A stretch of 64,000 nucleotides of DNA from DASWZN01 sp036404435 (GTDB lineage: Bacteria; Acidobacteriota; Terriglobia; Bryobacterales; Bryobacteraceae). Each line of letters starts with the position of its first letter. The first letter of the stretch is position 1. The stretch spans positions 87,206 through 151,205 of the forward strand of contig DASWZN010000016.1 of NCBI GenBank assembly GCA_036404435.1, written 5' to 3'. The notes beneath the pieces are model-generated. The model was not told the DNA's origin and made no database searches. It was given only the letters and a program-made list of their open reading frames with translations. Below, piece by piece: positions 37,043 to 45,554 of the stretch. The translations under genes and the position numbers were made by a program.

Positions 37043-40000
37043 TGATCCGTGCCCTCGTTGACTTTGCGCTGAACAATCGATTTCTCGTCCTCGCTCTCGC
37101 CATCCTGCTGTTCGCATGGGGTCTGGTTTCCTTTCACCGGCTGCCGGTCGAAGCGTATCCCGACGTTGCGAACAACTATGTTCAGGTGATCACCCAATGG
37201 CCGGGGCGCGCCGCCGAAGAGGTCGAGCAGCAGGTGACGGTGCCGCTCGAAATCGTGATGAACGGCATTCCTCACCTGGCCCATCTGCGGTCCGTCTCCC
37301 TGTTCGGGCTCTCCAGCCTGATGCTCATCTTCGACGACGAATCCGACAATGATACGAACCGGCAGAAGGTCCTCGAGAGGCTTGCGCAAGTAAGTCTCCC
37401 GCCCGGCTTGCAGCCCCAGATGGGAACGGACTGGAGCCCGGTTGGGCAGATCTACTTCTACAACCTGATTAGCACCAACCCGAAGTACGACGTGATGGAC
37501 CTGAAGTCGCTCGAAGACTGGGTGCTGGAGAAGCAGTTCAAATCCGTACCCAACGTCGTCGACGTCTCGAGCCTGGGTGGGATGACCCGCGAATACCAGG
37601 TCCGCATGGACCCGGACAAGCTGGTTTCTTACGGTCTGAGCATCGCCCAAATCGAGCAGCAGCTCGCGAACAACAACGTGAATGCGGGCGGCAGCTTCAT
37701 CGAAGCGGGTCTTCAGCAGATCAACGTTCGCGCCGTCGGGCTCGTGACTAGCGTCCAGGATATCGAGAACACGGTCATCAAGACCCAGAACGGGACCGCA
37801 CTGCGCGTGAAGGACATCGCCGAGGTGGCGCAGGGCCCCAAGATCCGTCTGGGCAAGAACGGCAAGGCCATTCACCGCGCCGACGGGAAGATCGTCGATT
37901 ACGACGACGTGGTGGAAGGCATCCTGCTGCTACGCAAAGGCGCGGAAGCCGACTCCACCCTCAGAGGCATTGAAGCGAAGGTGAAGGAACTGAACGATCG
38001 TATTCTGCCGCCCGGCGTGAAGGTGGTGCCATTCCTCGATCGTAGCGACCTGGTCCATTTCACGACCCACACCGTGCTTCACAACCTGGGCGAGGGGATT
38101 CTTCTGGTCGCGATCGTTCTGTTTCTGTTCCTGGGCAACACACGCGGGGCTTTCATCGTCGCGCTCACCATTCCGTTTTCCCTCCTCTTCGCGGCCATCT
38201 GTCTCGACCTCAGTCACATTCCGGCGAATCTGCTTTCGTTGGGCGCGCTGGACTTCGGGATGGTGGTCGAAGGCACCGTGGTCATGGTCGAGAACATCGT
38301 CCGTCACTTGAACCGCCGCGAAGACGCGCCCATCGGCGACCGGATCCGCGCGGCTGCTCACGAGGTCCAGCGCCCGGTCTTCTATGCGATCGTCATCATC
38401 ATCACGGCGTACATCCCCATCTTCACCTTGCAGCGCGTGGAGGGCCGGCTGTTCAAGCCCATGGCCTGGACGGTGGCGTTTGCGCTGCTGGGCGGCCTCT
38501 TGTTCTCGATCGTCATCGCTCCCGTGTTGACGGCTGTGGTGCTCCGCAAAGGAGCGCGCGAGTGGCGCAACCCCGTCATGACCCTTCTGACGGCCCTCTA
38601 TCGCATCTCGCTGCAATGGGCCGTCCGCCACCGCTGGGTCGTGTCGGGTGCCAGCGCACTCTGCGTGGCAGGCAGCGTCTATCTTGCTTTGAGCGGCGCC
38701 ATCGGCTCGGAATTCCTGCCCCACCTGGATGAAGGCAGCATCTGGGTCCGCGGAACGCTGGCTCCGAGCACCGGCCCAACGGAGGGCATCCGCGTGGCGG
38801 ACCAGGCCAGGCGCGTGCTCGCATCGTTCCCGGAGGTCACGGTCGCAACCAGCCAGGTGGGACGTCCCGACGACGGAACCGACACCACCGGCTTTTTCGA
38901 CACGGAATACTTCGTGGACCTGAAGCCCCGGGACCGATGGCGCCCCGTTTTCCGCCAGGACAAAGACGAGCTCATCGTGGCGATGAATCGCGAGCTCGAA
39001 AAGATACCGGGCGCGCTCTGGAACTTCTCTCAACCCATCGCCGACAACATGGAAGAAGCCGTCAGCGGCATCAAGGGCGAGCTTGCCGTGAAAATCTATG
39101 GCGATGATCTGAAGCTGCTCGAAGACAAAGGCCAGCAGATCGTGGATGTCATGCGCGGCGTGCGCGGGATCGAGGACCTCGGCCTATTCCGCGTTCTCGG
39201 CCAGCCGAACCTCAACTTCGTTGTGGACCGCGCGACGGCCGCCAGGTACCAGATCAATGTGGCCGACATCCAGGACGCGGTCCAGACGGCCGTAGGCGGC
39301 AACCCTGTCAGCCAGGTGCTCCAGGGCGAGCAGCGCTACGACCTGGTGCTGCGCTATCTGGCGCCCTATCGCGATACCAAGGAGGCAATCCAGGACATCC
39401 GGCTCCTGGCGCCTTCCGGCGAGCGGGTCTCTTTGGCGCAACTCTGCAAGGTGAATGTGGCCGACGGCGCCTCCGAGATCTACCGGGAGGCGAATCAGCG
39501 CTACGTGGCCATCAAGTACAGTGTGCGGGGCCGCGATCTCGGCAGCGCCGTCGAGGAGTCCATCGCCAGGGTCAACCGTCAGGTCAAGCTGCCGTTCGGC
39601 TACACCATAGATTGGGCCGGCGAATACGAGAGCGAGAAGCGGGCCGCGGCCCGGTTGAGCGTGATTGTGCCCATCACCGTGCTGCTGATCCTCATCATCC
39701 TCTACACCATGTTCAAGTCCTTCAAGTGGGCGCTGTTGATCATGGTCACTCTGGCGCTGGCGCCGATTGGCGGCGTGCTGGCGTTACTGGTCACCGGCAC
39801 GAATTTCAGCGTCTCTTCGGGTATCGGGTTTCTGGCGCTGTTCGGGGTGTCGGTCCAAACCGGAGTCATTCTGATCGATTACATCAACCAGCGCCGCGCC
39901 CGCGGGCACTCCATCGAAGATTCCGCCATCGAGGGCGCTGTGCGCAGACTCCGCCCCATCATGATGACGATGCTGGTGGCCACGCTAGGATTGCTGCCCG

Positions 40001-40176
40001 CATCCATGTCCCACGCGATCGGTTCCGACTCGCAGCGGCCCTTTGCGATCGTCATCGTAGGCGGCCTGCTGTCCGATCTCGTGCTGAGCGTCATCCTGCT
40101 GCCCACGCTTTATGTCTGGATGGCCGGCGCCGACGATGTCCTCCCCGCGCCGGAGACGCATTTCGACCAGATCTAG
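37042..40176 (+). CDS. Heavy-metal-type RND efflux pump (CusA/CzcA family), module 2
   Basis: The 1044-residue pump is collinear with the module 1 pump along its whole length (SLWVRGTLAPSTGP versus SIWVRGTLAPSTGP; DDGTDTTGFF in both). In helix 4 it has D404 and E417, but the central acidic residue is glutamate (E410, VVEGTV) instead of aspartate. Acidity is kept, so proton coupling is probably possible but may be changed. As in pump 1, the CusA copper methionines are not evident. It ends the module; 23 bp after its stop a gene relic begins on the other strand. Confidence 0.92.
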   Translation: MIRALVDFALNNRFLVLALAILLFAWGLVSFHRLPVEAYPDVANNYVQVITQWPGRAAEEVEQQVTVPLEIVMNGIPHLAHLRSVSLFGLSSLMLIFDDESDNDTNRQKVLERLAQVSLPPGLQPQMGTDWSPVGQIYFYNLISTNPKYDVMDLKSLEDWVLEKQFKSVPNVVDVSSLGGMTREYQVRMDPDKLVSYGLSIAQIEQQLANNNVNAGGSFIEAGLQQINVRAVGLVTSVQDIENTVIKTQNGTALRVKDIAEVAQGPKIRLGKNGKAIHRADGKIVDYDDVVEGILLLRKGAEADSTLRGIEAKVKELNDRILPPGVKVVPFLDRSDLVHFTTHTVLHNLGEGILLVAIVLFLFLGNTRGAFIVALTIPFSLLFAAICLDLSHIPANLLSLGALDFGMVVEGTVVMVENIVRHLNRREDAPIGDRIRAAAHEVQRPVFYAIVIIITAYIPIFTLQRVEGRLFKPMAWTVAFALLGGLLFSIVIAPVLTAVVLRKGAREWRNPVMTLLTALYRISLQWAVRHRWVVSGASALCVAGSVYLALSGAIGSEFLPHLDEGSIWVRGTLAPSTGPTEGIRVADQARRVLASFPEVTVATSQVGRPDDGTDTTGFFDTEYFVDLKPRDRWRPVFRQDKDELIVAMNRELEKIPGALWNFSQPIADNMEEAVSGIKGELAVKIYGDDLKLLEDKGQQIVDVMRGVRGIEDLGLFRVLGQPNLNFVVDRATAARYQINVADIQDAVQTAVGGNPVSQVLQGEQRYDLVLRYLAPYRDTKEAIQDIRLLAPSGERVSLAQLCKVNVADGASEIYREANQRYVAIKYSVRGRDLGSAVEESIARVNRQVKLPFGYTIDWAGEYESEKRAAARLSVIVPITVLLILIILYTMFKSFKWALLIMVTLALAPIGGVLALLVTGTNFSVSSGIGFLALFGVSVQTGVILIDYINQRRARGHSIEDSAIEGAVRRLRPIMMTMLVATLGLLPASMSHAIGSDSQRPFAIVIVGGLLSDLVLSVILLPTLYVWMAGADDVLPAPETHFDQI

Positions 40177-40198
40177 CGCTTGGGCGGCCTGGGCCTCC

Positions 40199-40447
40199 CA
40201 GCGCGAGCGCCTGATCGGCTGGCGCGGCGGCCGTCCCGCACTCGCTGCGGCGTGCCTGCCAGAGCCGCTCCGCCAGGTCCAGGTTGCCGTCCAGACCGGC
40301 GCCCGGCTTCGTCTTCATCATCTCCGCCATCGGCTCCGCCGGAGTAGCGCCGGCGCAGGCTCGCGCCTCTTCGATCGCCAGCTCGACCAGCTTCCGGCTC
40401 CGCCGGACCTGCTCGCGCGGCGCAATGCCTCGGAATCGGAAGTGGGA
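40199..40447 (-). pseudogene. C-terminal fragment of an unrecognised protein (copy B)
   Basis: The minus strand encodes RGIAPREQVRRSRKLVELA, EEARACAGATPAEP and DLAERLWQARRSECGT, then ADQALAL, after which the frame loses similarity to copy A at 26946-27053 and runs on without the expected stop. No start codon with a ribosome site is seen near the HEAT gene. It is most likely the decayed 3' part of a gene; the family is unknown. Confidence 0.45.
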
Positions 40448-40458
40448 CACTGAGACCA

Positions 40459-41253
40459 ATGAAACTCCGCGCCGTTCTGTCCGCGCTCGCTCTTGCCACC
40501 GTCCTGGGCGCTCAGACGGTTGAGGGCATCCCGGAGATGGCGCGGCCTCTTCGCAACGGCGAGACTTGTATCGACAACGACTGCATCCTGACAGTGGAGC
40601 AGTTTCTCGAGCGCCATGGCTACGCGCTGACACCAGACGACCTGGTCTCCGCCCTGCATGACCCGGCAGCCGAAGTGAGATCCCTAGCCGCTGGCAAACT
40701 CGCCAGGGGCGAGGTGAGGAGCGCTGTTCCCGCCCTTGTGGAAGCCTTCGCCGTCGAGCGGGCGCCGGGCACCCAGATGTGGATGGCGAGTGCGCTCGCG
40801 ACGCTCGGAGATGATCGGGGGCTCCCGACACTTGAGCGCCTGTGCAAGGATGACGGAGATCCTGCCCCGCTGCATCGAGCGGCCGTTCGATCGTTCGCAG
40901 CCGGGTTCATGGTCAGGCTGCACAATAAGGCGTGCAATGACAGTGCCATCGAGGTTCTTCGATTCAGAGCCAGCCTCCGCGCGACGCCCGTCCAAGGCGC
41001 TTCTCTCGATGTGGACTTCTCTCTGGTGGGCAACCTGGAAGGGGTCTCCGAACGCCAGTCGAAGGAGATCCGCGAAATTGCCGAGCGGTACCTGGACGAT
41101 GGCCGATACGACGTGAGGATGGCTGCCAGTAATGTTCTGGCGCGATTCGGAGACGACGGTTCCGTCCGAAAGCTGAAGAAAGCCCTCGCTACGGAACCAG
41201 ACGTCACGGTTCGCGCTCGGATGCAGGCTGCTCTCGATCAGCTTGACCGGTAA
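40459..41253 (+). CDS. Secreted HEAT-repeat protein
   Basis: The 264-residue protein has a signal peptide (KLRAVLSALALATVLGAQT) and then HEAT-like helical repeats (DDLVSALHDPAAEVRSLAAG; SAVPALVEAFAVERAPGTQM; DVRMAASNVLARFGDDGSVR), the last giving way to a C-terminal helix. HEAT repeats form binding solenoids; no partner can be named. Two cysteines lie close together (ETCIDNDCI), possibly a disulfide in the periplasm. It converges with the response-regulator phosphatase (11-bp gap). Confidence 0.8.
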   Translation: MKLRAVLSALALATVLGAQTVEGIPEMARPLRNGETCIDNDCILTVEQFLERHGYALTPDDLVSALHDPAAEVRSLAAGKLARGEVRSAVPALVEAFAVERAPGTQMWMASALATLGDDRGLPTLERLCKDDGDPAPLHRAAVRSFAAGFMVRLHNKACNDSAIEVLRFRASLRATPVQGASLDVDFSLVGNLEGVSERQSKEIREIAERYLDDGRYDVRMAASNVLARFGDDGSVRKLKKALATEPDVTVRARMQAALDQLDR

Positions 41254-41264
41254 GCTTCGTCCCC

Positions 41265-42413
41265 TCACCCCGCCCGCAGCGCGATCACCGTGATGTCGTC
41301 GCCCTGCACCGGATCGGCGCCCAGCGCCGCTTCGATCAGCTTGCCGATGACATCGTCGATCGGCCCGTGCCCGCAGCCGCGCAAAACCTCCAGCAGCCGC
41401 TCTTCGCCGAATTCCTCGCCGTCTTCGATGCCGGCCTCGGTGACGCCGTCGGAATAGGCCACCAGCGTGTCGCCGGGAGCGAGCTGTACCGACCGCTCTT
41501 CGCAGTCCCACTCGCGGAATGCCCCCAACACCGTAGCCGTGGTGCCGAGTTTCTCGATGCCGCTGCCGCCGCCGGCGAGCACGATCGGCGCCGGATGGCC
41601 GCAATTAACGTACCGCAGCCGCCGCGTGCCCTCATCGTACTGGCCGAAGAATAGCGTGGCGAACTGCTCCGGCGGCGTCGAGTCGAAGAACAGCCGGTTC
41701 ACCGCGCACAACAGCGAGCGCGGGCTATCGAGCGCGATGGCCGCGTGGCTGCGGAAGCAACCTTGCAGGTTGGCCATCAGCAGCGCGGCTGCGATTCCCT
41801 TTCCGGAGACATCCGCCAGCACGAAGCCCAATACGCCGGGGGCCAGGTCGAAGAAATCGTAGTAGTCGCCTCCGACCTCCCGCGCCGGCGCGCAACGGCC
41901 GGCGTACGCCGTCGAAGCCAGGTGGCTACTCGGCGGCGGAAAGAGCCGCTGCTGGACATTGCGTGCGATCTCGATCTCGGTGCGCGCCCGCGATTCCGCC
42001 CGCCGCCGCAGAGCGCCCTCCCGCGCCTGCTTCTCCACCATGCCCAGCAACCGCTGGTTGTCCCACGGCTTCTGCACGAAATCGACGGCGCCTCGGCGCA
42101 TCGCCTCCACCGCCACGTCAATGTTGCCCCAGGCCGTCATCACGATCACCGGCGGCGGGTTTTCGTGGCTGTGTAGCTTGGCCAGCAGGTCCAGCCCTTC
42201 GCTGCCCGACGTCGTGTCCCGTGCGTAATTCAGGTCCATGAGGATGAGATCGTAGTCGCTGGCCCCAGCCGCACGCAGCAGGCCCTGCGGCGAATCCACC
42301 AGGTCCGCTAGGTGCCCCGCGCCCTTCAGCAGCAGCCGCAGCGCCTCCAGCACATCCGACCGGTCGTCGGCCACCAGTACGTGCAATGGCCCGACTTCTA
42401 CGCTCGTGGTCAT
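41265..42413 (-). CDS. Response regulator fused to PP2C/SpoIIE-type phosphatase
   Basis: ATG 42413 (MTTSVEVGPLHVLVADD) is preferred; the frame is open to 42488 but the extra residues look unstructured. The 382-residue product has a receiver domain (about 9-128; acidic VADD, phosphoacceptor in LILMDLNYA, IVMTAWG, VQKPWD), a coiled linker (RARTEIEIARNVQQRLFPPP) and a PPM phosphatase domain (about 175-380; GGDYYDFF, LADVSGKGIA, YSDGVTEA, GDDITVIAL). All metal aspartates are present. RsbU-like proteins of this form dephosphorylate anti-sigma antagonists and thereby steer a partner-switching stress pathway. No such partner is encoded nearby. Confidence 0.93.
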   Translation of the reverse strand: MTTSVEVGPLHVLVADDRSDVLEALRLLLKGAGHLADLVDSPQGLLRAAGASDYDLILMDLNYARDTTSGSEGLDLLAKLHSHENPPPVIVMTAWGNIDVAVEAMRRGAVDFVQKPWDNQRLLGMVEKQAREGALRRRAESRARTEIEIARNVQQRLFPPPSSHLASTAYAGRCAPAREVGGDYYDFFDLAPGVLGFVLADVSGKGIAAALLMANLQGCFRSHAAIALDSPRSLLCAVNRLFFDSTPPEQFATLFFGQYDEGTRRLRYVNCGHPAPIVLAGGGSGIEKLGTTATVLGAFREWDCEERSVQLAPGDTLVAYSDGVTEAGIEDGEEFGEERLLEVLRGCGHGPIDDVIGKLIEAALGADPVQGDDITVIALRAG

Positions 42414-42536
42414 CTCGGATTCCAGGTTTGCACGTTGCCTGCCATCCGGCAACTCCATGACAGCGAATGGCCCGGACACGGGCGTCAAGAAGGCAGTGTC
42501 CGATTATGGGACGCCGCGCTTCCAGTTTCGGGCGTA

Positions 42537-42556
42537 GGACAAGCTTCAGCTTGTCC
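42537..42556. repeat. Palindromic repeat GGACAAGCTTCAGCTTGTCC, copy 1
   Basis: A perfect inverted repeat of nine bases around TC, in the 181-bp gap between the divergent phosphatase and DUF488 genes. The identical 20 bases, with the preceding TA, recur at 47795-47814. Confidence 0.75.
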
Positions 42557-42594
42557 TCTTCGTCGCCGGCGGCCCGGCGCTATGCTGAAAAACG

Positions 42595-43134
42595 GTGGCG
42601 GAGATCTTCACTTGCGGCCATTCCACGCGCCCGCTCCAGGATTTCCTGGCCCTCCTGGCGGAGCAGCATATCGAACGGCTGCTGGATGTCCGCACCGTGC
42701 CGCGCTCGCGGCATAACCCCCAATTCAATCGGGACTTGCTGCCCCCGGCGCTCGAGCGCGCCGGCATCGCTTACACGCATCTTCAGGCCCTCGGCGGCCT
42801 GCGCCATGCCCGCAAGGATTCGCCCAACACCGTCTGGAAGAACGCGTCCCTCCGCGGCTATGCCGACTACATGCTGACGTCCGACTTCGACCGGGCGCTC
42901 GAGGAGCTCATCGCCCTGGCGGACCGCGAGCGGATCGCGATCCTGTGCGCCGAAGCGGTGCCCTGGCGCTGCCACCGCTCGCTCATCGCCGACGCCCTGA
43001 CCGCCCGCGGCCTCCCGGTGACGCACATCCTGGGCCCCGGCCGCGCGCAACCCCACTCCCTGACCTCCTTCGCCCGCGTAGAAGGCCGAAGCCTGGCCTA
43101 TCCCGGCAGCCGGCCCGCGCTCGACCTGGAGTAA
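42595..43134 (+). CDS. DUF488 family protein
   Basis: The 179-residue protein starts at GTG 42595. It shows the DUF488 hallmarks: FTCGHSTRPLQDFLALL at the start, LLDVRTVPRSRHNPQFN, YTHLQALGGLR and the C-terminal cysteine pair region ILCAEAVPWRCHRSLIAD. The family is widespread and of unknown function; the conserved cysteine block may bind metal. Its stop abuts the ATG of the ProC-like gene (no gap), so the two are cotranscribed. Confidence 0.9.
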   Translation: MAEIFTCGHSTRPLQDFLALLAEQHIERLLDVRTVPRSRHNPQFNRDLLPPALERAGIAYTHLQALGGLRHARKDSPNTVWKNASLRGYADYMLTSDFDRALEELIALADRERIAILCAEAVPWRCHRSLIADALTARGLPVTHILGPGRAQPHSLTSFARVEGRSLAYPGSRPALDLE

Positions 43135-43938
43135 ATGATGCCACCTTCCCAACTCGCCATCGAGGGGGCCGGACACTTGGCCTCCGCCCTGATCGAGGGC
43201 TTCTCCCGCGCGCAAATCGCACCGGTGTCGCTTCACAACCGCACCCCCGCGCGCGCGCTGGCCCTCGCCGAGCGCTTCCCATGCCTCCAGGTGTTCGACC
43301 AGGAGCCAGAGTTCGACGCCGACCCGTGCCCCCTGTTGCTGGTCATTCCCGGCCCGGCGATCCTGGCCCTGCCCGCCGGCCGACTGGAGCAGCTTCGAGG
43401 TTCCGGCAGGGTAATCGTCTCCTGCGCCGGCGGCCTGCCGCTCTCGGTGCTGGAGAAGACCTTCCCCGGACTGCACTGGGTCAAAGCGATCCCCAGCGTC
43501 TCCGCCGCTGTAGGCGTCAGCGTGACGCTGATGTCAACAGGCGCCCCGCCCGCCATCGAGCGGATCTTCGCCGCCGTCGGAACCACCGTGCAAATCGAAA
43601 GCGACGACGAGATCGATCGGCTGTCTGTCCTGACTTCCTGTCTGCCCGGAATCCTCGCCGCGATGCTCGATGAGCTGGCTCGCACCTATGGTCTCGACGA
43701 ACGCCAGACCCGCGAGCTCCTGCTCGAGAGCGCCCTAGGCTCGATCCTGGTGGCCAGGGAGAAGGCGACCAACCTCTCAGACCTCGTTGCGACCGTGGCG
43801 AACCCCGGCGGCCTCACCGAAACCGGAGTTTCGGTCCTCCGCCGCGGCCTGCGCCCGCTTCTGGCCGAGATGAAGCTGGCCATGGAAGCCCGTATCCGCG
43901 ACCGCCGCCGCCGCTACCTCGAGGTTGGCCCCAGATGA
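43135..43938 (+). CDS. proC: Pyrroline-5-carboxylate reductase-like protein
   Basis: The 267-residue enzyme would reduce pyrroline-5-carboxylate to proline with NAD(P)H. The N-terminal Rossmann motif is IEGAGHLASALIEGF, with the usual GxGxM altered to GAGHLA. IVSCAGGLPLSVLEKTF, VKAIPSVSAAVGVSVTLM and the dimerisation-domain motif NPGGLTETGVSVL are clear. Compared with genuine ProC (IGGGNMG), the dinucleotide loop is unusual, so a related oxidoreductase is possible. It directly follows DUF488. Confidence 0.75.
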   Translation: MMPPSQLAIEGAGHLASALIEGFSRAQIAPVSLHNRTPARALALAERFPCLQVFDQEPEFDADPCPLLLVIPGPAILALPAGRLEQLRGSGRVIVSCAGGLPLSVLEKTFPGLHWVKAIPSVSAAVGVSVTLMSTGAPPAIERIFAAVGTTVQIESDDEIDRLSVLTSCLPGILAAMLDELARTYGLDERQTRELLLESALGSILVAREKATNLSDLVATVANPGGLTETGVSVLRRGLRPLLAEMKLAMEARIRDRRRRYLEVGPR

Positions 43939-44010
43939 ACGCAGATCGAAAACACGTGGCTTGTCTTATTCGTGCTTATCCGCGTTCATCTGCGTTCATC
44001 TGCGGCTAAA
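43931..44010. repeat. GTTCATCTGC intergenic repeat, inverted pair
   Basis: CAGATGAACGCAGAT at 43933-43947 faces a double unit CGCGTTCATCTGC + GTTCATCTGCGGCTAAAG ending at 44010. It overlaps the last codons of the ProC-like gene and reaches to within 10 bp of the convergent GH5 stop, so it may end both transcripts. Confidence 0.65.
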
Positions 44011-44019
44011 GCTGTCTTG

Positions 44020-45075
44020 CTACTGCCCGCCCCCGTGCAGCGCCTGCTTGGCGAACTCGCCCGACGGGTTCAAGGTGTATTTCCAATCGCTGATGAGCGT
44101 CGGCCCCCATTCCGGGTCGAAGCACCACACGATCCAACTGATGCCCTTGCCTTCGAGGTACTTGATGATCGCCGGTCCGTAAGGCGACTGCGGCGGGAAG
44201 CCGCCGAACTCGGTCGCGACGACGGGATACTTCTCGGCGGCGAAGCCGAAATCCTCCTCCCATCGCCCTTCCCACGGCTGCGGCCGCTTCTGAGCATAAG
44301 GATGGACCGAGTAGCCGATCCCCTCCGCGGCCAGCGGGCTCAGGCGTAGCGGCGTCAGATCGTACGCCCAGTCGAAGCCCGCCACCAGCGGAATCGCCTG
44401 CGCTTTGTTGGCGCGGATCATCGTGATCAGGTCTTCGTTGATCTTCTTCCACTCGGCCCAGGAAACCGGGCCCGCCCGCTCGAAGAGCGTGGACGGCTCG
44501 TTGAACAGCTCGAAAAACGCCACCGTGTTGTGGCCGGCATAGTGGCGTGCCATGGTGCGCCAGAACGTGAAAGTCTCCTGCTCGGAAGTATCGTACATCG
44601 GGCTCTCAAACAGACCCCTGGGCAAGTTGCCGATGGAGTGCCAGTCCAGGTCGATATACATCTCCAGTTCCGTGCACCAATCCACCGCCTGATCGAGCAA
44701 TTTGAGATACTCCGCCGGTGTCCGCTCCCGCCACGCCACCGGATGCACGGGGATGCGAACCACGCGCGCGCCCATTTCTTTCACCTTGACGAAATGCTCC
44801 CGGTTCCAGTGGCCGTCCATATCGAGCTTGTCCGGGTCGGCGATGGCTAGGCCGCGGAACAGCACGGTGTTGCCCTGCGGGTCGACGAACTTGTTCCCCT
44901 TGACCGAGATCAGCGGCATCTTCTTGGCGTCGGTGGTGTAGGGGCGCAGGCCGGCGGGCCGGTCGGTCCACCAGGGGTGCGTTCGCTTCTCCGGGGGAGC
45001 CGTCTGCGCGAGCGCCGCACTCGCGGCGGCGATCAACAACAAAGCGGGGACGATGTGAATGGGGATTCGTTGCAT
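44020..45075 (-). CDS. Secreted GH5-type glycoside hydrolase (cellulase family)
   Basis: ATG 45075 is chosen for its AGGA site and because a signal peptide starts there (QRIPIHIVPALLLIAAASAALAQ). The 351-residue product folds as a GH5-like barrel: GLAIADPDKLDMDGHWNREH, RVVRIPVHPVAW, then the acid/base glutamate in FFELFNEPS and the nucleophile glutamate in VVATEFGGF near the end. Aromatic residues around WIVWCFDPEWGP may line the sugar cleft. It probably acts outside the cytoplasm on a beta-glucan or mannan; the subfamily cannot be told. It lies 16 bp after a small membrane-protein gene and divergently from a GH3 gene, so the locus looks like a glucan-degradation unit. Confidence 0.88.
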   Translation of the reverse strand: MQRIPIHIVPALLLIAAASAALAQTAPPEKRTHPWWTDRPAGLRPYTTDAKKMPLISVKGNKFVDPQGNTVLFRGLAIADPDKLDMDGHWNREHFVKVKEMGARVVRIPVHPVAWRERTPAEYLKLLDQAVDWCTELEMYIDLDWHSIGNLPRGLFESPMYDTSEQETFTFWRTMARHYAGHNTVAFFELFNEPSTLFERAGPVSWAEWKKINEDLITMIRANKAQAIPLVAGFDWAYDLTPLRLSPLAAEGIGYSVHPYAQKRPQPWEGRWEEDFGFAAEKYPVVATEFGGFPPQSPYGPAIIKYLEGKGISWIVWCFDPEWGPTLISDWKYTLNPSGEFAKQALHGGGQ

Positions 45076-45091
45076 AAAGTCCTGGGTAACT

Positions 45092-45460
45092 TCACGGCTT
45101 CGCATCTTTGCGTAACAACAGATCGACTGCGGCTCCAACAAGGAAGAATAACCCGATCAGTCCGAGTTCAATGACCGGCAGGAACATGTAGCCCACTTGT
45201 TCGAGCGCCTTGGGATGATAGCCAGGCAAGAAGTGCCTCACCGGGATGTAGAGATTAACCGCAAGGACGAGCGCGAACGCGGCCAACAAGGCGTATCTTT
45301 GAGCCGACGGGCGCTGAGGGATTCGGACCATCGCCATGACAGCGAAGGGGAGCGAGTAGCACACCAGCAGGCCACAACAGAATGGCTCAAAGCAGTAGTG
45401 AAGGTCGCTTACCACCAACGCGCAACCCAAGAGCCACAGCACGATGACGCTTTTCCTCAC
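45092..45460 (-). CDS. Small integral membrane protein
   Basis: GTG 45460 (then RKSVIVLWLLGCALVVSD) is preferred because AGAGG lies five bases upstream; the longer frame from 45661 runs through the GH3 promoter. The 122-residue product has four hydrophobic helices (VIVLWLLGCALVV; CCGLLVCYSLPFAVMAMV; ALLAAFALVLAVNLYI; VIELGLIGLFFLVGAAVDLL). No family is recognised. It is the first gene of a likely two-gene unit with GH5. Confidence 0.65.
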   Translation of the reverse strand: MRKSVIVLWLLGCALVVSDLHYCFEPFCCGLLVCYSLPFAVMAMVRIPQRPSAQRYALLAAFALVLAVNLYIPVRHFLPGYHPKALEQVGYMFLPVIELGLIGLFFLVGAAVDLLLRKDAKP

Positions 45461-45554
45461 GGGAACCTCTATTTTGCCAGAGAAACTCCGCATCGCGGGT
45501 GACGACCGCTCCGTGACGCTCGCGGCTCGGTTGGCACAGGGCGCAGGGAGCAGT

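Noticed and set aside
40091..40831. A full 246-residue minus-strand gene
   Set aside because: It overlaps the pump and HEAT genes at both ends; only the middle part resembles protein, so it is reported as a relic.
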